60,287 nt of DNA from Bacteroidaceae bacterium (GCA_017555845.1 JAFZFO010000033.1:1-60287), one strand, 5' to 3'; shown: positions 48,037 to 58,029, numbered from the stretch's first letter. Notes: generated by a model not told the origin, from the sequence alone. Numbers and translations: made by a program.

Positions 48037-49989
48037 TTATCCCTCCAATTTAGATTCGTACTGTTTTAGTATCTGGCTTGTTCTGAGGATAGCCGCAACG
48101 TTCATTGCGAATGCCACAGCACCACGTCCCTTGAATGGTGGGTTACCATCGAACACCTCGGGAATTGAACCGATACAGTGCTGGACAATCTCATCCTCGA
48201 AACCAATCATCTGACGCTGAACGAATGATACACCGCTCAACTTGTATGTCTTCAGATAAGCCTCATAGTAGAAACCGCCGAGCCATGGCCATGCTGTACC
48301 CTGGTGGTAAGCATAGTCGCGCTGTATCTGTGGACCCACATAGTTAGGATTGTAACCTACGCTCTTTGGCGAGAGTGAACGCAAACCGCGTGGAGTGAGA
48401 AGCTCCTTGGTAACAGTGTCAAGCACTTTCTTTCTCTGCTTTGAATCGAGCGGAGAGTGGTCGAGTGCCACTGCAAAGATCATGTTTGGACGTACGCTCC
48501 AGTCAACATAGTCGCCATCGACATAGTCATAGAGATAGCCATACTCATTGAGGAACACCTCAACGAAAGCCTTGCCTGCAAGAGGAATGAGACGTGTAAG
48601 TGAATCAAGCACCTCGGTGTTGTTTGTCAATGCAGCCATCTCCTCAATGAACTTGAGGGCGTTGTACCACAATGCGTTGATTTCAACAACATAACCTGTA
48701 CGTGGAACAACAGGACGACCATTGGCTGTAGAGTTCATCCATGTGACAGCCTTGTCGCGGCCATTTGTCGCAAGCAAGCCATTCTGTGTAACGCGCAAGT
48801 TGCTGTGTTTGTTGTTGCGCACGTAGTCATAGATGCGCATCAGCAAGTCGCCATACTGGTCGCGGCAAGCCTCGATGCTGCACTCCTTGGCATACTGCTG
48901 CAATGCCCAGATGCACCACAAGAGCACGTCGGGGTGCTCCATCTCATATATCTTGCAATCGCTTACCTTGCCATTGATGAAATCATTGATGGCAACAGTT
49001 GCGGTCTTCATTACTCTCTCGAACTCGTCGACATGTCCCTGTGACAATGTAAGGCCAGGAAGTGACACAAAGAGGTCACGTGCACGGCACTTGAACCAAG
49101 GATATCCGGCAAGGATGTATGTGTGCTGACCCTGAACGTTGAAGAACTGGTTACCCGCACACTGCATGCAGTGCATGAAGTTGTCGCGTGGGTCACGGAT
49201 TGCCTCCTCATGTTCAAAGGCAGCCTTCATTGTACGTGATGTCATTGGAGACACACCACCCGAGAATACAATGCTCTCGCCGGCCTTCATCTTGACCTCG
49301 AAGTAACCAGGAACATAAAGATCCTCGTTGAAGTCGTAACCGCGCTCAAGTTCCTTCACATACTCAATACCACGATACCAGTCGGGCTGGTAAACGAATT
49401 CGTTCTTCTTGTTGAGCTGCATGTAGAGATTTGGGTAATCGGCATACATCTTCATGCTGATACCGTTCTCAACCTCTTTGTAGCTACGGTCGGCAATATT
49501 GTTCTCGTGAGTATACTCACGTACACTGCGGAACGCGCAGAATGGGCGCAGACGCAATGTCACAGAAGTATTTGCCTTGAGCAAGGTGTAACGAATAAGA
49601 ATTCTGTTCTCGTGATGTACAAAGGCTTTTTCTTTCTTAAGCCATACTCCACCTACATTGTACACGGTGGTTGGGACGCGTTCCCAGGCGAACTCACGGA
49701 TATACTTGTTGCCTCGTGGAGCGAAATTGTCGGCATTATACTTGTGCAGACCAAGGTTGAATTCTGCACCATGAAGAACGACAGTCTCATCGAGCGACGA
49801 CAGCAGCACGTGGTTTTCGTCGTCAAGTTCAGGGATGGGGACAACCAACAGACCATGGTACTTACGGGTATTACAGTCGACAATTGTCGAACAGTGGTAT
49901 GCACCCGAGCGGTTGGTTCTCAAAATCTCCTTCTGCAACGACTCCTCCAAGTTCGTCATCAGCGTTTTTTCGAATCGCAAATAACTCAT
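48037..49989 (-). CDS. Amylo-alpha-1,6-glucosidase (glycogen debranching enzyme)
   Basis: The 650-aa GH133 enzyme has an N-terminal beta-sandwich (LRTNRSGAYHCSTIVDCNTRKYHGLL, about 24-50, the family hallmark) and a C-terminal (alpha/alpha)6 barrel, including PWFKCRARDLFVSLPGLTLS-type and DYVDWSVRPNMIFAVALDHSPL-type segments. Such enzymes remove alpha-1,6 branch glucose from glycogen. It is the first gene of the glycogen operon, with a consensus promoter at 50035-50066. Confidence 0.93.
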   Translation of the reverse strand: MSYLRFEKTLMTNLEESLQKEILRTNRSGAYHCSTIVDCNTRKYHGLLVVPIPELDDENHVLLSSLDETVVLHGAEFNLGLHKYNADNFAPRGNKYIREFAWERVPTTVYNVGGVWLKKEKAFVHHENRILIRYTLLKANTSVTLRLRPFCAFRSVREYTHENNIADRSYKEVENGISMKMYADYPNLYMQLNKKNEFVYQPDWYRGIEYVKELERGYDFNEDLYVPGYFEVKMKAGESIVFSGGVSPMTSRTMKAAFEHEEAIRDPRDNFMHCMQCAGNQFFNVQGQHTYILAGYPWFKCRARDLFVSLPGLTLSQGHVDEFERVMKTATVAINDFINGKVSDCKIYEMEHPDVLLWCIWALQQYAKECSIEACRDQYGDLLMRIYDYVRNNKHSNLRVTQNGLLATNGRDKAVTWMNSTANGRPVVPRTGYVVEINALWYNALKFIEEMAALTNNTEVLDSLTRLIPLAGKAFVEVFLNEYGYLYDYVDGDYVDWSVRPNMIFAVALDHSPLDSKQRKKVLDTVTKELLTPRGLRSLSPKSVGYNPNYVGPQIQRDYAYHQGTAWPWLGGFYYEAYLKTYKLSGVSFVQRQMIGFEDEIVQHCIGSIPEVFDGNPPFKGRGAVAFAMNVAAILRTSQILKQYESKLEG

Positions 49990-50034
49990 CTCGTACTATT
50001 TATATGGTTATACTAAGTTTTTCTTACACAAGCC

Positions 50035-50066
50035 CAAATATAAGTAATTTAATAATCAGTTACAAG
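50035..50066 (-). promoter_or_regulatory. Promoter of glycogen operon
   Basis: On the minus strand CTTG (50063-50066), 20 nt, TATATTTG (50035-50042), 45 bp before the GH133 start. Confidence 0.75.
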
Positions 50067-50172
50067 CCGGCGGTATTATTTTTGATAAAAAACATAAAAA
50101 AACATAAAAAAGCCGACAAAAGTGACAGAAAACAGCAGCAGAACAGCATGGGCACCGCACATTCGTCCATAA

Positions 50173-50206
50173 AAAAACTCCGCAAAAATGCATTTGCGGA
50201 GTTTTT
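50173..50206 (-). terminator. Terminator of kdsA operon
   Basis: AAAAACTCCGCAAA pairs with TTTGCGGAGTTTTT around a 6-nt loop; further T residues follow on the minus strand. It lies 23 bp past the kdsA stop. Confidence 0.9.
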
Positions 50207-50229
50207 ATTGTATTGAAAAGAGAACCTGC

Positions 50230-51033
50230 TTATCTCACAGCCTCGCGGACGCGGAGAAGCTTGTCGAGCAACCCCTCGAGCAAGTCAAGACGCAACATGT
50301 TCGCGCCGTCGCTCTTTGCCACTGCAGGATTCTCATGAGTCTCAATGAACAGGCCATCGGCACCGACGGCAATTGCAGCCTTTGCAATGGTCTCAATCAT
50401 CTCGGGCATGCCACCTGTCACTCCGGCAATCTGGTTAGGCTGCTGCAACGAGTGAGTGATATCCATCACCACGGGATAACCGAACTTCTTCATCTGCGGA
50501 ATGCCACGGAAATCCACCACCAGATCCTGATATCCGAATGTCGTACCGCGCTCGGTAAGCATCACATTGCCGGCACCACCCTCCGACACCACCTTCTCGG
50601 CTGCATACTTCATAGCATCGGGCGACAGGAACTGTCCCTTCTTTATGTTCACGATACGGCCGGTCTTTGCCGCAGCAGTGAGCAGGTCGGTCTGACGGCA
50701 CAGGAACGCCGGAATCTGCAGAATATCAACATATTCGGCAGCCATCTCAGCCTCCTGGGCCGAGTGGATATCAGTAACCACGGGAATATTGAATGTCTCG
50801 CGCACCCTGCGCAACACACGCAACGCATTCTCATCGCCAATTCCGGTAAACGAATCGAGGCGCGAACGGTTGGCCTTGCGGTACGACCCCTTGAAAACAT
50901 AAGGAATATTCCTTTCCGAAGTCAATGCCATAACACGCTCGGCAATACGCATAGCCATATCCTCACCCTCAATGACACAAGGGCCTGCAAGCAGGAAAAA
51001 GTTCTCGGTAGATGTCAAATCTCTTATTGTCAT
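50230..51033 (-). CDS. kdsA: 3-deoxy-8-phosphooctulonate (KDO-8-P) synthase
   Basis: The 267-aa aldolase-type enzyme condenses arabinose-5-phosphate with PEP for the LPS inner-core sugar KDO. Conserved segments are FFLLAGPCVIEGEDMAM, FKGSYRKANRSRLDSF, DIHSAQEAEMAAEYVDILQI (as two adjoining parts) and THSLQQPN. It overlaps the lipid kinase gene by 4 bp and ends the miaA operon. Confidence 0.97.
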   Translation of the reverse strand: MTIRDLTSTENFFLLAGPCVIEGEDMAMRIAERVMALTSERNIPYVFKGSYRKANRSRLDSFTGIGDENALRVLRRVRETFNIPVVTDIHSAQEAEMAAEYVDILQIPAFLCRQTDLLTAAAKTGRIVNIKKGQFLSPDAMKYAAEKVVSEGGAGNVMLTERGTTFGYQDLVVDFRGIPQMKKFGYPVVMDITHSLQQPNQIAGVTGGMPEMIETIAKAAIAVGADGLFIETHENPAVAKSDGANMLRLDLLEGLLDKLLRVREAVR

Positions 51034-51980
51034 GACCTTCTCTTTATTTTAGTAGGTATTATCAAATTCAGTTTTTCGGGCATCACAGCCACCTGCAACG
51101 GGAATGTAGGGGCAAATATACGTCCGTCAATTCCCATTTTGGCGCCACCCACAGACTCTATCTCAATCTCGGTGGTCCTGTAGGGCTCAACAAGTTCAAA
51201 GTTCAATATCCTGCGGCGCAGCAACATATGCAGTCCTTTGAACACGCCAAGGAACTTTGACATCCTTATCGCCGACACATCGATCCACCCGTTATATGGC
51301 ACGGCACTCGGTGTCATTCCATAGCCTGTGGAGTTGCCAATACACAACATCATGAACTTCTTGTCCACGACCTGATTGTTCAACCTGAACCTCATATTGA
51401 AGTTCTGACGACGGAACAGCAGATGGAAAAAGCCCCTTACCCTGTATGCAATCTTTGCAAATACAGTACACTTTTTATTCGCGAGCGCCACCACATTGGC
51501 CGACATGCCCACGTTCAGCACGTTGAGGAAGAAACGCTTTACCTCCACGCCATCGGCATGGTAGTAGCAACTGCCTACATCGACCTTGCGCACACGCCCT
51601 GCAACAATGCTGTCCACCGCCGCACGGTAGTCATGGAACGACAGCCCCCAATATGTTGCATAGTCATTGGCAATACCGTTAGGAATTATTCCCAGAGCCA
51701 CCTCACTTCCCCTGCCCGACGCCATCAGTCCGTTCAGCACATCCTGCACGCCGCCATCGCCACCAATGACAACAACGGTATCGTGGCCATCATCGGCATA
51801 TTTCATCGCCTGCAGCTCCACCGATTCGGAAGCCTCGACACAGCAGAAGTCATAAGCGACCTCCTTCTCCTCAATATATTCACGTATAACGTTCCAACGC
51901 TTCATGGGGTTCAATGCTCCAATCATTGGAATATATATTATTCCCCAACGGCGTCGGTTCCTGTTCATCAAATCACTCAT
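51030..51980 (-). CDS. Diacylglycerol/lipid kinase family protein
   Basis: The 316-aa protein has a DAGK catalytic domain: VVVIGGDGGVQDVLNGLM (GGDGG nucleotide motif, about 71-88) and GIIPNGIANDYA (PxGxxND, about 97-108), followed by the second beta-sandwich. Relatives phosphorylate diacylglycerol or other lipid alcohols at the inner membrane. The open frame overlaps miaA by 8 bp; an alternative Met is five residues in. It belongs to the miaA-kinase-kdsA operon; the substrate is unknown. Confidence 0.9.
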   Translation of the reverse strand: MSDLMNRNRRRWGIIYIPMIGALNPMKRWNVIREYIEEKEVAYDFCCVEASESVELQAMKYADDGHDTVVVIGGDGGVQDVLNGLMASGRGSEVALGIIPNGIANDYATYWGLSFHDYRAAVDSIVAGRVRKVDVGSCYYHADGVEVKRFFLNVLNVGMSANVVALANKKCTVFAKIAYRVRGFFHLLFRRQNFNMRFRLNNQVVDKKFMMLCIGNSTGYGMTPSAVPYNGWIDVSAIRMSKFLGVFKGLHMLLRRRILNFELVEPYRTTEIEIESVGGAKMGIDGRIFAPTFPLQVAVMPEKLNLIIPTKIKRRS

Positions 51981-52914
51981 ACATCATCTTCTTAATCTGT
52001 TCCACCAACACATCGGCCGGCAACGAACCATTGAGCCAATGTATCTGCACCCCACGTTTCTCCATTCCGCGGAACCATGTCATCTGTCGCTTGGCAAACT
52101 GGTGTATTGCAATCTCAAGCCCGTTCACCATATCATCATACCCCATTGCACCTGTCAGGTACAATGTCAGATACTTATATTCAAGACCATAATATATCAA
52201 CTGTTCAGGCTCAAGACCGCTGTCGAGCAAGCCCCTTACCTCGTCGACCATTCCCGCAGCAAGCCTCTCGCGCAAGCGGCGGCTTATCCTCTCGCGGCGC
52301 ACCTCCCTGTCAACCATCACGCCCACTGTCAAGGCGTTTATCTGTGGAAAATATCTCTCTTCCACAGGGCATGTACGGTAATACTCCTCAATCTCAATGG
52401 CACGTATGGCGCGTTTCTTGTTGTCGGTGTCGGTGTTGTTATGCAGCTGCTTGTATGTAGCCAGCAACGCCGTCAGTTCCTCAAGGCTCTTCTCCTCAAG
52501 GGCGGCACGCAACTCAGGATTCTCGGGCACCGGCAAAAGGCGATAACCTTTGAGCACAGACTCCACATAAAGCCCGCTACCGCCACACATTATAGGGAAT
52601 GCACCGCGCTGCCTTATATCCTCATATGCAGCGAGGAAATCGCGCTGGAACTCGAACAGATTATACTTCTCGCCCGCATCGACAATATCCAACAGATGCG
52701 ACGGCACCGTAACACCCTCGCGGGTATATTCGGCAATATCCTTTCCTGTACCGATATCCATTCCACGATACACCTGACGGCTGTCGGCACTTATAATCTC
52801 GGCACTCGGAACCGCCAATGCCAGTTCCACTGCCAAGGAAGTCTTGCCACAGGCCGTTGGGCCCACAACCGACACAAGGTCATATTTTCCGTTTCGATTC
52901 TGCATCCGCACCAA
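51973..52914 (-). CDS. miaA: tRNA dimethylallyltransferase
   Basis: The 313-aa enzyme adds a dimethylallyl group to A37 of UNN-reading tRNAs (i6A). The P-loop VVGPTACGKTSLAVELA (about 15-31), ISADSRQVYRGMDIGTGK, HHLLDI-type SHLLDIVDAGEKYN and GGSGLYVESVL are all present. Starting at Met1 or Met4 is equally possible. First gene of the operon; the promoter is at 52931-52961. Confidence 0.97.
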   Translation of the reverse strand: MVRMQNRNGKYDLVSVVGPTACGKTSLAVELALAVPSAEIISADSRQVYRGMDIGTGKDIAEYTREGVTVPSHLLDIVDAGEKYNLFEFQRDFLAAYEDIRQRGAFPIMCGGSGLYVESVLKGYRLLPVPENPELRAALEEKSLEELTALLATYKQLHNNTDTDNKKRAIRAIEIEEYYRTCPVEERYFPQINALTVGVMVDREVRRERISRRLRERLAAGMVDEVRGLLDSGLEPEQLIYYGLEYKYLTLYLTGAMGYDDMVNGLEIAIHQFAKRQMTWFRGMEKRGVQIHWLNGSLPADVLVEQIKKMMYE

Positions 52915-52930
52915 CTTTTCTTTAATGGTG

Positions 52931-52961
52931 CGAAGTTAATGCAAGTTAATGGAAAAGCAAA
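52931..52961 (-). promoter_or_regulatory. Promoter of miaA operon
   Basis: On the minus strand TTTG (52958-52961), 19 nt, TAACTTCG (52931-52938); the -7 box has one deviation (C for T). Confidence 0.6.
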
Positions 52962-53022
52962 GAACGGAACAATATTTTATATTAATGACCTGCCCGCGCG
53001 CGTACTATAATATATATAAAGC

Positions 53023-53052
53023 AGGAGAGCGGTCAAATTGACCGCTCTCCTT
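53023..53052 (-). terminator. Terminator of GH85 gene
   Basis: AGGAGAGCGGTCAA and its complement form a 14-bp stem with a 2-nt loop, 27 bp past the GH85 stop. The following minus-strand sequence is only moderately T-rich. Confidence 0.75.
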
Positions 53053-53079
53053 GTTCACGATTATAAGCTATTGGATTAC

Positions 53080-56000
53080 TTACTTTTTAATTTTGAATGA
53101 GCGCACCGCAACACCCTCCTTCATAATCACCACCACATATACACCAGGCTGAGCCGATGCGAGAGAGATCTCGCGGAGTTCGCCTGCGCGTACCTCAAAG
53201 GCATTGTTTGCGACAACCTTACCGTCGGCAGCGAATACTGCAACCTCAAACAGGCCATCCTCGGCAAAGAGAACATTTGCCGTACCCTCGAAAGGCTTTG
53301 GATAAACCATGTAGCCGGCCTCGGCATCAACACCTTCAATAGATGTCACAACCATGTAATCCTCAATTGTCTTTGTTGTAGAGCCCCAAGAGTTTGTAGC
53401 AACAACAGTGATAGGATACTTGCCTTCGGCAGCATTGTATGTTGCATTGGCTGTAGTAGCTGTCGATGCGTTAAGACGTGCACCGTCAATCATCCATTTT
53501 GTAGACTCATAGTTTACAGGATATACACCTGTCAACATTGGAACACCAAGTGTTGTAGTCAACTGGTTCTGCTTGTAGTCGGTAGTCTTGCCATTCTCCT
53601 CCTTGCCGGTTGTCATATAACCGCCGGGAACCGCCGATGCGTTCTTACCTACATTAGGGAAGTAGATGTAGCCCTCGCTGTCGAGCTTTGTCTCCTCGAA
53701 AGTGAAGTAACCCTCAAGGTTTGCAGGAGCTGTAGCATAACCCTTCATAGCCTCCTGAACCTCGGCAGCAGTAAGAGCCTTGCTCCAGATCTGAACCTCG
53801 TCAACCCAACCGGTCAAACTTGCAAGGTTGGTCATTGAACCACCCACATAGAACTTTGCACCACGCCAGTTCTTTGGACCTGCACCGCGTGCTGTACCGC
53901 TTGCGATGAGCTTACCGTTGAGGTAAAGGCTCAGGTTCTTGCCAGACTTCACAGCACATACATGGTACCATACACCAGGCATCAGGCTGTAACCGTTAGA
54001 AAGAATATCGACATCATTGTTGTGCTCGTAGTTTGGAGTACCGGCTGCAGGAGCGTCAGTACAGAGTGACAACTCGTTCTGGGCATTGTCTCGACCGATG
54101 TTGTTGTTCTTTGCATAACCTGCAGGACGGATAGCTGTCCACATCTCACCCCATACATTCTCGGTCCATGTACCGCCATAGTTGCGGTTAACCTTTGTCA
54201 TGAGCAGAGTACCCAATGAAGCGTGCTCGAACTTCTCGACCTTGAACCAGAGAGCAAACGAAGTATTTGTATATTCGCTCATGATACCAGCATCAACAGT
54301 GAACTGATAAGGCTCGCTCATGTAGAGTGACTGTGATACAGTACATGGTTTGCCATCATACTCGGCACCTGTAGCGATGTCTGCAGTGAAGTTCACCTCC
54401 TGACCGGCATCAGCAGACTTGACATCCGATGCAACATCATTCACATGTGGCAAACGACCTGTCTCCTCGGGAGTAACAAGGATGAGTGAACGGTTTGTAA
54501 GTGACTTACCACCTGTTCTCACCTTTACATCATAGCTACCTACACTTGGCAAAGATGTTGTGAATGAAAGCACACCCGATGCAGACTGTGCCACAATGTT
54601 ATCTGTGAGCGCATCAGAGATTGCGAATGTAGCTGTAGCGTGGTTTGGATCCTCGAAACCGATGGTGAACTCCTCACCCGGCTTGATGATGCTCTTGTCA
54701 ACGGTGAGAGTCTCAATCATTGTCAAAGGCTCCTCAATCTCCTGGCTCCATACAATGTCGCTCATAGCACGGCCATCCTTACCGACTGCACGCACACCAA
54801 TCTGCAACTTGTCAACACCAGGAATCAATGTAGCGTCAACAACATACGCAGCCCAAGAGGTTGTTGTGGTAAGCAGTGTCTCCTGACCCTCCTGCTTTAC
54901 ATAAATCTCATAGTACCATGCACCAACCTCCTCGTTGTATACAGGACAACCCTCATACTCGGCAGGGCGTGAAGCCGGTGTAGGCATTGACCATACCAGT
55001 TTCACATCGGCACGGTTATAGTAACGCTTCATAACCTCGGCGTGAGTGATTGTCGGAGTCTGTGGCTGCTCGTTGAAGCTTGCAGGTATGAACGCGAACT
55101 CACCTACATACACCTCGTATGCAGCGTTTGTATTCTTCACTGAAAGACCGATGCAACCGACAACATCGCCGGCAGCAAGACCTGCCTCAGAAGCCTTGAT
55201 AACAACCTCGTTCCACTCGCCGGCCTTGATATCGCCGGCAACAGGAATGTATACGAAGTTGCTCTCGCCATTCTCCTTTGCAACCATCAACTCAAGGTTT
55301 GTAGCTGCACTCTTTGGCTTGATAACGAGACGGAACTCATCATCAGCAGCCTCCACGTTCCACTTTGTAGCAAAGAGGCGAACATCAGAGCGCTGTGTAG
55401 CACCGTGAATCTTGAGGCATGAGCCTGCGAACCAAGCATCGTCGAATGAGAAGTCAACGTTCACAGCATCGGCAGGAACAGTCTTGCCGTCGCCGTTGTC
55501 AATCCACCAGCGCCATGTCGGGAGAATATCCTGCATACCATAGTTGTACCACTTGTGGTTCCATGTTGTCACGCCCTCCTTGTTGAAGTAACGGCCGTTA
55601 CCCAAGTTGAAACGTGTCACGAATGGCAGATCATCGAGTGTAGAACGCTCAATGACAGCTGTTGCATAACCGTGCCAGTTCTTGAGGTCGCTGTATGAAG
55701 ATGTCACGTTGGCATCAGTCAATGCAGGCATGTTGAGCACGTTGCGGTTACCACCCGAGAAGAGCATCTCCTGCTTCTTCTGGTACTCGTTCTGCACAGC
55801 ATAGTCACTCTGTCCACCCTCGGTTGAAGAGATGTAAAGGGCATTACGGTCGTGGGCACCCCACACAACAACGCTGACAGGCTGACGCATCAATGCGCTC
55901 CAGCCCGCGTTGCCATACTTACCGTAACCACGTCCCTGCATGTCGAAACCTGCATAGACATCGAATGTTGAACGGCCAAGGCTTCGCGCAGTCTCGGCAC

Positions 56001-56913
56001 TCTCGGCCAAGCCGCTCTCGCTCCAGTTGTAGTTGAGGAAGTAAACGTCGGTTACAGGCTGGCCATCCAAAGCGGCAACATTACCGTTGTTTGAGTTTGG
56101 TGTATAGTGGAACCAGTTGCTGCTGTTGCTGTTGAGCTTACAGCCGTTATCCGAGAGCTGACCTGCGTTTGTAACGAAAGCATACCAGTCTACGTGGAAC
56201 GAGTAGTTCATCTCGGCAGCAATCTTGTGACACTCGGCAAGGAATGGAATGAAACGGGTATATACCACATATCCCCATGTACCCTCCGGGTTGAAGCAGA
56301 GACCGTCGATACCGTAGTATTTGAGGAACTGCACAAGTTTACGTGAATACTTGTACTTGTCGCCGTATGTGTTGGTACCGGGAGCAGCCAAGTCATAAAG
56401 AGTCTTTCCTGGATCATTGAGGTTGTTGACACCTGTACCCCAGTCAATGAAGTAGGTACAGCCGGTCTTTACACCGTTCTTGTGCGCAACGTCGTTGAAC
56501 GCACCGGGCACACGCCAGAAACCGTTTGTCCAGTTAGAGTGGATGTCGACATACTGCCACATGTTGAAGTTGTCGCCATCGAAATTGTAACGTGGAAGAG
56601 CACCCCATTTCTTTGTCATCTCGCCGGTTGGGGCCATCCAGCAGAAGTTCTTGTTGTTCTCATCGTTGAGAGCATCGTTCGCCTGGTCACCCGGACGGAA
56701 ACGGTTCTTCAACGGTACACGTGAGATCCAGAAGTTCTCATCGACAAAAGTAGCATCACCGTTCCAAGGCTTACCGGGCTCCCATTTGTCAAGAGCGGTA
56801 ACAATGTTTTCGGGAGTGCCATTGTCTACATACAATTCGTGCGTAGGCACACTCTGAGCCATTGCGGTCATCGACAGGAACGCAGCGGCAATGGTTAGTA
56901 AATGTTTTTTCAT
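53080..56913 (-). CDS. Secreted GH85 endo-beta-N-acetylglucosaminidase with LamG module
   Basis: The 1277-aa protein starts with a signal peptide (MKKHLLTIAAAFLSMTAMAQ). The GH85 barrel (about 25-450) shows HKNGVKTGCTYFIDWG, the N-x-E catalytic pair Asn208/Glu210 in YYGIDGLCFNPEG, FHVDWYAFVTNAGQL and FDVYAGFDMQGRG. A beta-sandwich region (about 490-620), fibronectin/PKD-like segments and a LamG/ConA-like domain (about 860-1060, LYLNGKLIASG, GWVDEVQIWSKAL) follow. The last 70 residues form a secretion-type C-terminal domain (VYPKPFEG...VAVFAADGKVV). GH85 enzymes cut the chitobiose core of N-glycans, releasing the glycan from protein. It stands alone, divergent from a Crp/Fnr regulator. Confidence 0.92.
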   Translation of the reverse strand: MKKHLLTIAAAFLSMTAMAQSVPTHELYVDNGTPENIVTALDKWEPGKPWNGDATFVDENFWISRVPLKNRFRPGDQANDALNDENNKNFCWMAPTGEMTKKWGALPRYNFDGDNFNMWQYVDIHSNWTNGFWRVPGAFNDVAHKNGVKTGCTYFIDWGTGVNNLNDPGKTLYDLAAPGTNTYGDKYKYSRKLVQFLKYYGIDGLCFNPEGTWGYVVYTRFIPFLAECHKIAAEMNYSFHVDWYAFVTNAGQLSDNGCKLNSNSSNWFHYTPNSNNGNVAALDGQPVTDVYFLNYNWSESGLAESAETARSLGRSTFDVYAGFDMQGRGYGKYGNAGWSALMRQPVSVVVWGAHDRNALYISSTEGGQSDYAVQNEYQKKQEMLFSGGNRNVLNMPALTDANVTSSYSDLKNWHGYATAVIERSTLDDLPFVTRFNLGNGRYFNKEGVTTWNHKWYNYGMQDILPTWRWWIDNGDGKTVPADAVNVDFSFDDAWFAGSCLKIHGATQRSDVRLFATKWNVEAADDEFRLVIKPKSAATNLELMVAKENGESNFVYIPVAGDIKAGEWNEVVIKASEAGLAAGDVVGCIGLSVKNTNAAYEVYVGEFAFIPASFNEQPQTPTITHAEVMKRYYNRADVKLVWSMPTPASRPAEYEGCPVYNEEVGAWYYEIYVKQEGQETLLTTTTSWAAYVVDATLIPGVDKLQIGVRAVGKDGRAMSDIVWSQEIEEPLTMIETLTVDKSIIKPGEEFTIGFEDPNHATATFAISDALTDNIVAQSASGVLSFTTSLPSVGSYDVKVRTGGKSLTNRSLILVTPEETGRLPHVNDVASDVKSADAGQEVNFTADIATGAEYDGKPCTVSQSLYMSEPYQFTVDAGIMSEYTNTSFALWFKVEKFEHASLGTLLMTKVNRNYGGTWTENVWGEMWTAIRPAGYAKNNNIGRDNAQNELSLCTDAPAAGTPNYEHNNDVDILSNGYSLMPGVWYHVCAVKSGKNLSLYLNGKLIASGTARGAGPKNWRGAKFYVGGSMTNLASLTGWVDEVQIWSKALTAAEVQEAMKGYATAPANLEGYFTFEETKLDSEGYIYFPNVGKNASAVPGGYMTTGKEENGKTTDYKQNQLTTTLGVPMLTGVYPVNYESTKWMIDGARLNASTATTANATYNAAEGKYPITVVATNSWGSTTKTIEDYMVVTSIEGVDAEAGYMVYPKPFEGTANVLFAEDGLFEVAVFAADGKVVANNAFEVRAGELREISLASAQPGVYVVVIMKEGVAVRSFKIKK

Positions 56914-56956
56914 AACATGTTATATTTACTGAATAAAAATAAATTCTATCTGCCGC

Positions 56957-56964
56957 TAAAGATA
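56957..56964 (-). promoter_or_regulatory. Possible -7 box of GH85 gene
   Basis: TATCTTTA on the minus strand, one base off the TAnnTTTG consensus, 43 bp before the GH85 start; no clear -33 box. Confidence 0.35.
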
Positions 56965-57110
56965 CTATATTTTTATATATAAAAATAGATTTTCACGCAA
57001 ATTATCTCTCCAGGACGCAAAAGAGGAACCAAAAGCAACCGACGTAGTACAACAACCCGTAATAATGGTTAAAAAATACAAAAACATTTACGCCGCACAC
57101 ACTATTTGGC

Positions 57111-57118
57111 TAACTTCG
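57111..57118 (+). promoter_or_regulatory. Promoter of Crp/Fnr gene
   Basis: TAACTTCG with TTTA at 57087-57090 (20-nt spacer). It lies downstream of the first in-frame Met (57065), which supports starting the gene at 57152. Confidence 0.5.
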
Positions 57119-57151
57119 CGGTTATTAAGTAAAAATTCATTTACAGGACTA

Positions 57152-57817
57152 ATGTACGAATCACTTTTATGCCTGCCCTATTTCCAGGGCATGAGCAAGG
57201 ACGACATAACAGCAATACTTGGCAAGGTAACCCTTGAATTCAAACGACATGGCGACGGGGACGTCATCTTCCGTCGTGGCGAGAAATGCGACAAGTTCAT
57301 CATCCTCACCCAGGGCAAGGTAACGGCCTGCGCCACAGCCCCCGACAAGAGCTACAGCATCAGCGAGGAGCTATACGCTCCAATGGCCATTGAGCCCCAC
57401 TCCATTTTCGGTTACTCCACCTGTTATCAGAGGGACTACACCGCAAAGGGCGACTGCACCATGCTGTACATTGACAAGCAACACATCTTTGGCGAGCTCT
57501 CCAAGCACAACATCTTTATCATCAACCTGTTGAACATCATCTGCCGCAGGACACAGCAGATGGATGAGCGCATTTGGAACTACAACAGCACCACCCTTCA
57601 CGGACGCATAGTACAGTTCATTGCCAACCATTGCGAGAGACAGAAAGGCGAGAAGCACATATCGGTTAAGATGGAGCGCCTTGCAGCACTGCTCTGCGAG
57701 ACAAGACTCAACATCTCAAAGGCACTCAACGACATGCAGGATGCAGGACATCTCACCCTCCACCGCGGCGGCATAACGATACATGAAATTGAAAAAACGC
57801 TAAAGGAATTTCAATAA
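57152..57817 (+). CDS. Crp/Fnr family transcription regulator
   Basis: The start at 57152 gives 221 aa, the usual length (a further 29 upstream codons would span the promoter). An N-terminal cyclic-nucleotide-binding-type beta-barrel (about 15-125, GDVIFRRGEKCDKFIILTQG in two parts) and a C-terminal winged helix (about 150-210, KMERLAALLCETRLNISKALNDM) are clear. There is no Fe-S cysteine cluster pattern as in Fnr. It is divergent from the GH85 gene and immediately precedes tRNA-Arg; control of GH85 is possible but only suggested by position. Confidence 0.9.
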   Translation: MYESLLCLPYFQGMSKDDITAILGKVTLEFKRHGDGDVIFRRGEKCDKFIILTQGKVTACATAPDKSYSISEELYAPMAIEPHSIFGYSTCYQRDYTAKGDCTMLYIDKQHIFGELSKHNIFIINLLNIICRRTQQMDERIWNYNSTTLHGRIVQFIANHCERQKGEKHISVKMERLAALLCETRLNISKALNDMQDAGHLTLHRGGITIHEIEKTLKEFQ

Positions 57818-57883
57818 TCAACGGCGCAAAGCAAGCATCATCAGTGCTTTTATACGCGCAAAACGAAAAAATGCAAAAAAATC

Positions 57884-57915
57884 TTTGGTGCAACGGAATA
57901 AACGCACTATCTTTG
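57884..57915 (+). promoter_or_regulatory. Promoter of tRNA-Arg
   Basis: TTTG (57884-57887), 20 nt, TATCTTTG (57908-57915): a perfect match in both boxes and spacing, 40 bp before the tRNA. Confidence 0.9.
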
Positions 57916-57955
57916 CAGACGCAAATGGGCAACGCCCAATATTGCACAATAGGTA

Positions 57956-58029
<74 letters not shown>

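Noticed and set aside
51904-53010. 368-codon plus-strand open frame opposite miaA
   Set aside because: It is antisense to miaA and the lipid kinase, with His/Leu-rich composition typical of shadow frames.
57065-57151. Upstream start for the Crp/Fnr gene
   Set aside because: A promoter-like TTTA-N20-TAACTTCG lies inside this extension, and the family N-terminus aligns with the Met at 57152.
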